Source: Acidisarcina sp. (lineage in GTDB: Bacteria; Acidobacteriota; Blastocatellia; Pyrinomonadales; Pyrinomonadaceae). Taken from it: DNA of 8,464 bases. The DNA is taken from the NCBI GenBank assembly GCA_021155145.1, contig JAJNPX010000292.1:1-8464 (forward strand), given 5' to 3'. The position numbers and the translations under genes are program-made. Position 1 is the first letter of the stretch. Each line of letters opens with the position of its first letter. Of the stretch, positions 1-5,323 are shown one piece after another. The notes beneath the pieces were generated by a model. The model saw nothing but the letters and a program-made list of their open reading frames with translations, had not been told where the DNA came from and did not search any database.

Positions 1-137
1 AAGACCATTATCACCAGACCTGTGGATGTGAGCGGTTCGCTCCGCCGCAAGACACCGTAGCCAAGAATGACCAAACCAAAGACCGAAGCGATGACAGGTA
101 TGTGATTCAGCGCAAGATGCAGGTAAACCCCGTCCAT
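1..137 (-). CDS. Small membrane protein of unknown function, N-terminal fragment
   Basis: This is an open reading frame entering the window from its left edge, with 45 N-terminal codons visible and no stop. The protein begins MDGVYLHLALNHIPVI, followed by a hydrophobic stretch at about residues 13-30 that should be a transmembrane helix, then a basic RRSEPL turn and the start of a second hydrophobic run (TGLVIMV). The ATG is preceded by AGGAAG (positions 143-148 on the opposite strand) with a 5-nt spacer, a good ribosome binding site. It starts only 28 nt after the stop of the lipoprotein rhodanese, so the two are probably one operon. The HLxLNHxPV opening resembles small multi-pass membrane proteins I associate with Bacteroidota and Acidobacteriota, but I cannot name a family. 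No function is assigned; the reading frame itself is well supported. Confidence 0.6.
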   Translation of the reverse strand, partial: MDGVYLHLALNHIPVIASVFGLVILGYGVLRRSEPLTSTGLVIMV

Positions 138-165
138 ATAAACTTCCTGGGCCTACATATCGGCC

Positions 166-597
166 CTACTTTCGCGGAATCTCGGTCGGCAGACCGGCGG
201 CCGTCCAGGCTTCCATTCCGCCGGATACGTTAAAGACCCATGCATATCCGTTCCTTACGAGGATATCCGAGGCCTCCCTGGATCGGCGGCCCGTACGGCA
301 GATCACGTACACGGGTTCATTCCTTTCAAGCCGGTCCAGCTTTCCCGGCAATTCGTCGAGCGGGATATTTATCGCCCTGGCAGCATGGCCGGCGGCATAT
401 TCCGCGGGTGTGCGCACATCGACGAATTGGGCATAAGCCTTCTCCGTCCTCGTGACCGCATCTTCCGGTGATATGTCATTGACCTCGGATCTCACCGCAT
501 TCTCGGGCGGCGGCGTGTCCAGTTTAGGGGCCTCGCGAGTACACCCGAACGAAAGTGCCAAAATGATCGCGGCCAACAGTGTGTTTACTCTTATCAT
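166..597 (-). CDS. Rhodanese-domain lipoprotein (envelope-anchored sulfurtransferase)
   Basis: 143 residues. Residues 1-18 form a lipoprotein signal peptide with a lipobox-like LSFGC ending at Cys19, so the mature protein is probably lipid-anchored outside the cytoplasm. A linker of about 20 residues, rich in Pro, Glu and Asp, follows. One rhodanese domain spans about 42-140: the FVDVRTPAEYAAGH motif (58-71), the active-site loop CRTGRRS with catalytic Cys100, and the C-terminal GGMEAW signature (126-131). The loop matches the canonical CRxGxR[ST] pattern, so the protein should be catalytically competent in carrying a persulfide. Single-domain rhodaneses transfer sulfane sulfur; the acceptor is not visible here. 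The ATG at 597 has only a weak GAGA upstream. It follows the methyltransferase by about 100 nt and precedes the small membrane protein by 28 nt. Length is typical for a signal plus a single domain. Family call strong; substrate unknown. Confidence 0.88.
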   Translation of the reverse strand: MIRVNTLLAAIILALSFGCTREAPKLDTPPPENAVRSEVNDISPEDAVTRTEKAYAQFVDVRTPAEYAAGHAARAINIPLDELPGKLDRLERNEPVYVICRTGRRSREASDILVRNGYAWVFNVSGGMEAWTAAGLPTEIPRK

Positions 598-697
598 GTC
601 TCGTTCGGAGCGCGAATTAAATCACGCCCGCCTTTCAACCATCGCGAAAATATCCGCAAAAACTATGCGGCCGAGCTGGGCATTGCGTCTCGGGAAC

Positions 698-1396
698 TCA
701 AGAACGCAACTCCCGTTCCTCCGGGTGCCGCCGGTAAACCACCACAAAGCGATCCGCCGGCTCGTCATCGGTATCATCGGGCATCACCTCAAAATATGTC
801 TCCGTCAAGCCGTTCACCTCAAATCGCGAAAGTTCCTCCCTTGATACCGGCCAAGGGACTTTCACGACCTCCTCGTCGTCTCGTCGCCCGCGGGTCACGA
901 CCACCAATTCTCCGCCCGGGGCAACGAACGCAGCGATCGAATCCATCACTCGCTCACGCATTTCGATCGGTAATGGCTGGATCGTATATACCTCGAGCAC
1001 AAGATCGAACGCCCCGAGCCATCCGCGAAACGGCTCGAAAAGGTCCATCACCTCGAACCTGATCTTGCGATCGGCGTGCAGCTTCCGGGCCCACTCGATC
1101 GCGGTCGGCGAGATGTCGAAACCCGTCACATCAAAGCCCAGGTCATCCAGATAGATCGCGTCGTCGCCAAGCCCGCAGCCTACCACCAGAGCTTTCCGTC
1201 CGCGGCCCTTCAACCCCGACTTTTCCGCAAATGCGCGAAAGAAACGATTGGGTTCCAGGTCGGCCCACGGGATCTTTTCGTTATCACCCGCAGCCTCTTT
1301 ATAAAGCTCCTCGAACCACCCCAAAGCATCGCCGCGTTCCGCAAACTCGTTTGCAAGCTCCCGCGTACGGGCACGTTTATCAAATCCCTCTTCCAT
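698..1396 (-). CDS. Class I SAM-dependent methyltransferase (TPMT/TehB-like)
   Basis: 232 residues from the ATG at 1396; a GTG one codon earlier (1399) is an alternative start. I prefer the ATG because the GGGG core of a Shine-Dalgarno-like stretch lies 7 nt upstream of it. The Rossmann methyltransferase core is clear. Counting from the GTG, it has motif I VVGCGLGDD (72-80), the acidic strand-2 end GFDIS (93-97), a motif II-like DL at about 119-120, FDLVLE (131-136) and a post-PGGELVVV strand (161-168). The layout, with a helical N-terminal arm containing W-F-ELY and PNRFF, recalls thiopurine/tellurite methyltransferase-like proteins, which methylate small thiols or chalcogens. This is fold-level resemblance, not substrate proof. 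The C-terminus ends in a charged tail (RHPEERELRS) that looks dispensable. It sits between two rhodanese genes, which suggests sulfur-linked chemistry. Methyltransferase call strong; substrate open. Confidence 0.85.
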   Translation of the reverse strand: MEEGFDKRARTRELANEFAERGDALGWFEELYKEAAGDNEKIPWADLEPNRFFRAFAEKSGLKGRGRKALVVGCGLGDDAIYLDDLGFDVTGFDISPTAIEWARKLHADRKIRFEVMDLFEPFRGWLGAFDLVLEVYTIQPLPIEMRERVMDSIAAFVAPGGELVVVTRGRRDDEEVVKVPWPVSREELSRFEVNGLTETYFEVMPDDTDDEPADRFVVVYRRHPEERELRS

Positions 1397-1429
1397 CACT
1401 TATCCCCTTTCACCTATCACTTCTCACTT
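1395..1429 (-). repeat. Five tandem degenerate heptamers abutting the methyltransferase start
   Basis: Read on the minus strand, 35 contiguous bases divide without gaps into AAGTGAG, AAGTGAT, AGGTGAA, AGGGGAT and AAGTGAT. The consensus is AAGTGAT, with at most two changes per unit. The tract lies in the gap between the cytoplasmic rhodanese stop and the methyltransferase start, and its last unit overlaps the start codon. It resembles the tandem heptanucleotide repeats described in filamentous cyanobacteria in form, although this organism need not be related. A similar tract lies before the YCF48-like gene. Confidence 0.75.
1402..1408 (-). promoter_or_regulatory. Shine-Dalgarno-like site of the methyltransferase, inside a heptamer repeat
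   Basis: On the minus strand this heptamer reads AGGGGAT, a variant of the surrounding AAGTGAT units. Its GGGG run ends 7 nt before the ATG at 1396 but only 4 nt before the GTG at 1399, which is why the ATG is preferred. The next repeat unit supplies the GTG and the first two bases of the ATG. Confidence 0.45.
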
Positions 1430-1461
1430 ATTCCGGCGGCAAACACGTAAGCACACACCGA

Positions 1462-1836
1462 TCAGTATGGGATGTCCATATCCGTCGGCGCGTCGGCTTC
1501 CAACCACGCCGTCCAACCGCCTGCCATCGACCAGACGTTCGTGTAACCCATTTCCTGAAGGTTGTCCGCAGCAAGGGCGGAGCGATAGCCGCCGCCGCAA
1601 TACAAGATCAGCTCGTTGTCTTTGGCTGGGAATTTCTGCACGATGTCGCGCTCGATCACTCCGCGGCCCATATGGACCGCCCCGCGAGCATGCCCCGCTT
1701 CCCATTCGTTGTCCTCACGCACGTCGATCAGCGTCGCCCCGCCTTCGTGCCGCTCGATCGCCTCCGCAACCGAAAGCTCCGTAACCCTCGGCATCACTTC
1801 ATTTACAAGCTCAAGAAACTCTTTTGAATGATCCAT
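1462..1836 (-). CDS. Single-domain rhodanese, cytoplasmic
   Basis: 124 residues with no signal peptide, the usual size of a GlpE-like single-domain sulfurtransferase. A short helical lead (1-20) precedes the domain. The motifs are in order: LIDVREDNEWEAGH (36-49), the HMGRG turn (55-59), the active-site loop CGGGYRS with catalytic Cys80, and the terminal signature MAGGWTAW (104-111). The loop has the six-residue size and the YRS ending common in small active rhodaneses, so persulfide transfer is expected; the acceptor is unknown. The ATG at 1836 follows AGGAAG (1840-1845) with good spacing. It is the first gene of the leftward block, read from the divergent region shared with the lipoamide dehydrogenase, and is followed about 65 nt later by the methyltransferase. 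Its sequence differs clearly from the lipoprotein rhodanese, so the pair is not a recent duplication. Confidence 0.88.
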   Translation of the reverse strand: MDHSKEFLELVNEVMPRVTELSVAEAIERHEGGATLIDVREDNEWEAGHARGAVHMGRGVIERDIVQKFPAKDNELILYCGGGYRSALAADNLQEMGYTNVWSMAGGWTAWLEADAPTDMDIPY

Positions 1837-1873
1837 ATTCTTCCTGTCCTAGGTTTCTGCGGTTCCGCCCTGA

Positions 1874-1900
1874 AGTATACAACGAGTGACCCCATCCCAA
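1874..1900 (-). promoter_or_regulatory. Candidate promoter for the rhodanese-methyltransferase block
   Basis: On the minus strand a TATACT box (1874-1879, 5 of 6 to the sigma-70 -10 consensus) lies 15 nt after TTGGGA (1895-1900, 4 of 6 to -35). The spacer is short, which weakens the call. A transcript starting just downstream would have a leader of about 30 nt before the ATG at 1836. Confidence 0.35.
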
Positions 1901-1910
1901 CCGACCAACT

Positions 1911-1978
1911 CTTTGCGTCCTTAGCGTCTTTGCGTTAATTTCCGTTGGTTTTGACGCAGAGACGCCAGGACCGCGAAG
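1911..1978. repeat. Imperfect 25-bp inverted repeat in the divergent intergenic region
   Basis: The left arm (1911-1935) and right arm (1954-1978) are reverse complements at 19 of 25 positions. The inner 12 bp (1924-1935 with 1954-1965) carry a single mismatch. The spacer is 18 nt (1936-1953). The left arm is itself made of three octamer-like units: CTTTGCGT (1911-1918), CTTAGCGT (1920-1927) and CTTTGCGT (1928-1935). There is no T-run, and both flanking genes read away from it, so it is not a terminator. It looks like an interspersed palindromic repeat or a protein-binding palindrome. Confidence 0.65.
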
Positions 1979-1996
1979 AACCTGCGGAGGCCTCAC

Positions 1997-2025
1997 TAGC
2001 GAACAATGCCTCAAACTTCTATAAT
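1997..2025 (+). promoter_or_regulatory. Candidate promoter for lipoamide dehydrogenase
   Basis: A perfect TATAAT lies at 2020-2025, with a weak -35 TAGCGA (1997-2002, 3 of 6) 17 nt upstream. A start near 2032 would give a leader of about 40 nt to the TTG at 2073. It would leave only about 10 nt before the alternative TTG at 2043, which also argues for the later start. Confidence 0.5.
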
Positions 2026-2060
2026 CATAGTTTCGCTTTTATTTGAAACTTCTAACTTAC

Positions 2061-2065
2061 GAGGG
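2061..2065 (+). promoter_or_regulatory. Ribosome binding site that sets the lpdA start
   Basis: GAGGG lies 7 nt upstream of the TTG at 2073, standard Shine-Dalgarno spacing. No such sequence precedes the in-frame TTG at 2043. The residues encoded between the two do not resemble the start of the lipoamide dehydrogenase fold. Confidence 0.65.
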
Positions 2066-2072
2066 TAAAGCA

Positions 2073-3482
2073 TTGGCAGAACAATTTGACGTCACTATCA
2101 TCGGTTCCGGGCCCGGCGGCTATGTCGCTGCTGTTCGTGCGGGTCAACTCGGCCTTAAGGTCGCGATCGTGGAGAAGGAAAAGGACGCGAAGCTCGGCGG
2201 CACCTGCGGCCTGCGCGGCTGCATCCCGACCAAGGCACTCCTGAACGCGGCGCATCTCTACGACAAAGCGAGCCACTTCGAAAACTTCGGTCTGAAGGTC
2301 GAGGGCCTCAGCTACGACTTTCCCGCGGTCCAGAAATACAAGCAGGCTGTCGTCGATAAGAACGCCGCGGGCGTGACCTATCTGATGAAGAAGAACAAGG
2401 TCACCGTATTCAACGGCTTTGGCCGCATCGCCGGAAAGGGCAAGGTCGAGGTCGATCTCGCCGACGGTAAGAAGGAAACGATCGACACCAAGAACATCAT
2501 CATCGCTACCGGCTCGGTCGTGCGACCGATCCCCGGCTTTGAGGTCGATGGCAAACAGGTCGTCAACTCCGACCAGATCCTCGAACTCAACAGCGTTCCC
2601 AGATCGATGATCGTTATGGGATCCGGAGCCGTCGGCGTCGAGTTTGCGAGCGTCTATCACCGCTTCGGCTGCGATACGACCGTGGTCGAACTTCTCGACC
2701 GCATCGTGCCGATCGAGGACGCCGACGTGTCGAAGGAACTCGCCCGTTCTTTCAAAAAGCAGGGAATCAAATGCGAGACCGGCATCAAGCTGGATAAGCT
2801 GGAAAAGAACAAGAAAGGCATCAAGGTATCGGGCAAGAATGCGAAGGGCGAAGATGTCGCCTTCGAAGCCGAAATGCTGCTCGTCGCCGTCGGCCGTATG
2901 CCGTATCTCGAAAACCTCGGCCTCGACAAGACGAAGGTCGTCGTCAACCCTCGCGGCACAATCAAGGTCAACGAATACTGCGAGACCGACGAGCCAGGCA
3001 TCTACGCCATCGGCGACGTCATCGACACCGCTTGGCTCGCTCACCTCGCCTCGAAAGAGGGCATCCTCGTCGTCGAAAAGATCGCCGGAAAAAGGGTGGA
3101 GCCGATCAAGCAGAACCTCGTCCCGAACTGCACCTACTGCGACCCCGAGGTCGCCAGCGTTGGCCTTACCGAAGCTAAAGCCAAAGAAGCCGGATATGAC
3201 GTTAAGGTCGGCAAATTCCCATTCTCGGCCTCAGGCAAGGCACGCATCCTCGGCGAGACGGACGGGTTCGTCAAGATCGTCGCCGAAACGAAGTACGACG
3301 AGGTCCTCGGCGTCCACATCATCGGCCCGCACGCCACCGAGCTGCTCGCCGAATGCGTCGTCGCCATGGCCCTCGAAACCACCGCCGACGAACTAGGCCG
3401 CGTCATCCACGCCCACCCGACCGTCAGCGAAGCCATAATGGAAGCAGCGGAGGGCGTCCACGATCTGACGATACATATGTAG
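2073..3482 (+). CDS. lpdA: Dihydrolipoyl dehydrogenase (E3 component)
   Basis: 469 residues from a TTG start. An upstream in-frame TTG at 2043 would add 10 residues but lacks a ribosome binding site. This FAD flavoenzyme reoxidises the dihydrolipoyl groups of 2-oxoacid dehydrogenase complexes or the glycine cleavage H protein, passing electrons to NAD+. Visible features in order are the FAD dinucleotide-binding GSGPGG (11-16), the redox disulfide pair Cys45/Cys50 in GGTCGLRGCIPTK, IIATGS (143-148), the NAD-binding GSGAVGVE (183-190), the second FAD motif GIYAIGD (309-315), and the C-terminal dimer interface with HAHPTVSE supplying the His448-Glu453 catalytic pair. Length is normal for the family. 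The loop CGLRGC keeps the CxxxxC spacing but differs from the usual CLNVGC. No E1 or E2 gene is in view, so it probably serves several complexes as a free-standing E3. Its neighbour serA may be a separate unit, since 162 nt separate them. Confidence 0.95.
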   Translation: MAEQFDVTIIGSGPGGYVAAVRAGQLGLKVAIVEKEKDAKLGGTCGLRGCIPTKALLNAAHLYDKASHFENFGLKVEGLSYDFPAVQKYKQAVVDKNAAGVTYLMKKNKVTVFNGFGRIAGKGKVEVDLADGKKETIDTKNIIIATGSVVRPIPGFEVDGKQVVNSDQILELNSVPRSMIVMGSGAVGVEFASVYHRFGCDTTVVELLDRIVPIEDADVSKELARSFKKQGIKCETGIKLDKLEKNKKGIKVSGKNAKGEDVAFEAEMLLVAVGRMPYLENLGLDKTKVVVNPRGTIKVNEYCETDEPGIYAIGDVIDTAWLAHLASKEGILVVEKIAGKRVEPIKQNLVPNCTYCDPEVASVGLTEAKAKEAGYDVKVGKFPFSASGKARILGETDGFVKIVAETKYDEVLGVHIIGPHATELLAECVVAMALETTADELGRVIHAHPTVSEAIMEAAEGVHDLTIHM

Positions 3483-3574
3483 GACGTTTATGCTGAGGTA
3501 TCCAATTCCAGGAAGAAACGAAAAGGTCTTATAGGCGTTCAAATCCAAAACGGCCCGATACGAACGCTACAACG

Positions 3575-3605
3575 TTGACACTAGTGGCTTCCAGAGGGCG
3601 ATAGG
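3575..3605 (+). promoter_or_regulatory. Candidate promoter for serA
   Basis: A perfect TTGACA lies at 3575-3580. The best matching -10 is GATAGG (3600-3605, 3 of 6) at a 19-nt spacing, longer than ideal. The gap from the lpdA stop to the serA ATG (3483-3644) otherwise holds only a 6-bp inverted pair (GCGTTC at 3535-3540, GAACGC at 3562-3567) without a T-run, so no terminator is evident. Confidence 0.38.
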
Positions 3606-3644
3606 CATTCGCTAGATCAACCAAGATGTTCTGTGGTTATTTTA

Positions 3645-4877
3645 ATGACATCTCGAACTTCATACCCCCGAAACAAGATCAAGATCCTCCTTCTCGAGAA
3701 CATCTCAGACGCGGCGGTCCGTGAGCTTGAAGCGGCGGGCTACGCGAGTATCCAGCGGATTAACGGAGCGCTTAGCGAAGAACAGTTGATCGGCGCCGTG
3801 AAAGGCGTCCACTTGCTCGGCATACGCTCGAAGACCCGGATCACGAAAAACGTTATCGAGGCCGCCGACAAGCTCCTTGCTATCGGTGCATTCTGCATCG
3901 GAGTAAATCAGGTCGATCTGAAAGCGGCGACCGAAAAGGGCATCGCCGTTTTCAACGCGCCGTATTCGAACACTCGCTCAGTTGCCGAGCTGATCATCGG
4001 CCTGAGCGTTATGCTGATCCGCCGGATCGCCGACAAGAACGCCGCGGCACATCGCGGCGTATGGCTCAAGGAGGCGAAAGGCAGCTTCGAGCTGCGCGGG
4101 AAAACGCTGGGGATCATCGGCTATGGCAACATCGGTTCGCAGGTATCCGGCCTGGCCGAGGCGATGGGAATGCACGTGATCTATTACGACATTGCGACCA
4201 AACTTCCGCTCGGGAACGCCAAACAGATCGGCGATCTGAAAGAGCTTCTGAATCGGTCGCACATCGTAACGCTGCACGTTCCGTCAGACGCGACAACGCG
4301 GAACATGATCAACGCCGAAACGCTCAGGTCGATACGCAAAGGTGCGATCCTTATCAACTATAGCCGCGGTGATGTGGTCGATCTGAGAGCGGTGGGAAAG
4401 GCCGTCAGATCGGGAAAGCTTGCCGGTGCCGCGATCGACGTGTTTCCCGAGGAACCCGAAAAGAGCGGTGACCCGTTCGCCTGCGAACTGCAGAATATGC
4501 CTAACGTCATCCTGACGCCGCACATCGGTGGTTCGACGGAAGAGGCCCAGGCAAACATCGGCCTCGACGTCACATCGAAGCTGGTCAAATACCTCGATTT
4601 CGGCACCAGCGAGGGCTCGCACACGGTGCCGCCCGTATCGCTTCCGCCGCAAGCCGGCACTCACCGCATTCTGCACATCCACCGCAACATTCCCGGCGTA
4701 CTCGGCGAGATAAACTCCCGACTATCAAAGCGCAGCATCAACATCGTCGGCCAATACCTCAATACAAATCCCGATATCGGCTATGTGATACTGGATGTGG
4801 AATCGAAACTGTCGCAGGAAGCGTTCGATATATTGAAGAAGGTGAAGGGTACGGTGCGCGCTAGACTTGTTTATTAG
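3645..4877 (+). CDS. serA: D-3-phosphoglycerate dehydrogenase, ACT-domain form
   Basis: 410 residues from the ATG at 3645, the same length as E. coli SerA and aligning with it from the KIKxLL start to the terminal ARLxY. In-frame GTG at 3633 is less likely; neither start has a strong ribosome binding site. The enzyme oxidises 3-phosphoglycerate to 3-phosphohydroxypyruvate, the committed step of serine synthesis, in the cytoplasm. Visible features are the FNAPYSNTRSVAEL segment (103-116), the NAD motif GYGNIG (159-164) with Asp182 after the next strand, and the catalytic residues Arg241, Glu270 (FPEEP) and His293 (TPHIGGST). An ACT domain covers about 341-410. His346, Asn348 and Asn366 match the serine-contacting residues of the E. 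coli ACT domain, so feedback inhibition by serine is expected. It starts a run of tightly spaced genes: the membrane protein follows 20 nt later. Confidence 0.95.
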   Translation: MTSRTSYPRNKIKILLLENISDAAVRELEAAGYASIQRINGALSEEQLIGAVKGVHLLGIRSKTRITKNVIEAADKLLAIGAFCIGVNQVDLKAATEKGIAVFNAPYSNTRSVAELIIGLSVMLIRRIADKNAAAHRGVWLKEAKGSFELRGKTLGIIGYGNIGSQVSGLAEAMGMHVIYYDIATKLPLGNAKQIGDLKELLNRSHIVTLHVPSDATTRNMINAETLRSIRKGAILINYSRGDVVDLRAVGKAVRSGKLAGAAIDVFPEEPEKSGDPFACELQNMPNVILTPHIGGSTEEAQANIGLDVTSKLVKYLDFGTSEGSHTVPPVSLPPQAGTHRILHIHRNIPGVLGEINSRLSKRSINIVGQYLNTNPDIGYVILDVESKLSQEAFDILKKVKGTVRARLVY

Positions 4878-4897
4878 CCTTTCGACAGGAGAAACCG

Positions 4898-5314
4898 ATG
4901 CCGGGTGGATTATCAGAACCTTTGGGATTGATCGCGTTTCCCGCGATCAAGGCCGCTGGCTACACAGCCTTTGCGATCTATTTGAATCGTAAGTTCCCAA
5001 GCAAGACCAGGAATATTTTCGCGGTGGGCCTTTCGCGAATGTTACTTGGCCTTGTGTTCGGGACACTGCTTGCATTTCTTTCATTCCCGTTTGTCTTCAA
5101 CTTCGGTATCGGAATACTCATTTACGCGACCGGCCTGATCCCGGTTCGGATCCTTGAATGGTGGATCATCATTAAAGCCTTCTACGGCCTTGGCAAACCT
5201 CTGGCGTGGTCGGAGGTGTCGGTACCGATTGCTCTGGGCGTCGTGACATCGTTCCTTCTGGACGTTCCCGCTCTGGTCGGACTCGTATACGCGGCGAATT
5301 TTTGGATCTGCTGA
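4898..5314 (+). CDS. Four-helix membrane protein of unknown function
   Basis: 138 residues, start supported by AGGAG (4887-4891) 6 nt before the ATG. I do not recognise a family. Hydropathy by eye gives four likely transmembrane segments: about 9-29, 41-64, 68-95 (interrupted by PVRILEWW) and 108-135. Short polar links between them include the basic NRKFPSKTR at 30-38. Charged residues inside the membrane region are few: Arg47 in GLSRMLLG, Arg84 and Glu87 in VRILEWWIIIKAF, and Asp122 near the last helix. There are no catalytic motifs or metal-binding Cys/His clusters, and no cleavable signal is obvious. It lies 20 nt after serA and 9 nt before the SDR gene, so it is almost certainly co-transcribed with both, but neither neighbour explains its role. 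The reading frame is credible because of the ribosome binding site and clean hydropathy. Confidence 0.75.
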   Translation: MPGGLSEPLGLIAFPAIKAAGYTAFAIYLNRKFPSKTRNIFAVGLSRMLLGLVFGTLLAFLSFPFVFNFGIGILIYATGLIPVRILEWWIIIKAFYGLGKPLAWSEVSVPIALGVVTSFLLDVPALVGLVYAANFWIC

Positions 5315-5323
5315 ACTAGATCG

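Noticed and set aside
655..671. Hairpin CCGCA/TGCGG downstream of the methyltransferase as a terminator
   Set aside because: The stem is only 5 bp and lacks a proper T-run on the relevant strand; the gap probably only separates operon genes.
1231..1827. A 198-residue plus-strand open frame across the methyltransferase and rhodanese genes
   Set aside because: It runs through two well-supported minus-strand genes and the heptamer tract, and has no recognisable domain.
1811..2014. A 67-residue minus-strand open frame in the divergent intergenic region
   Set aside because: It reads through the inverted repeat and both promoter candidates and overlaps the rhodanese start; no ribosome site or homology is apparent.
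2052..3044. A 330-residue open frame antisense to lpdA
   Set aside because: It is the mirror of a GC-rich coding frame, rich in Asp, Val and Ala repeats with no domain or start signal; lpdA on the other strand has every expected motif.
2644..3396. A 250-residue open frame in another plus-strand frame inside lpdA
   Set aside because: The product is a low-complexity Ser/Arg/Pro string, typical of a shifted frame over GC-rich codons.
3535..3567. Inverted pair GCGTTC/GAACGC after lpdA as a terminator or leader RNA
   Set aside because: A 6-bp stem with a 21-nt loop and no T-run is within chance, and no riboswitch core was recognised in the gap.
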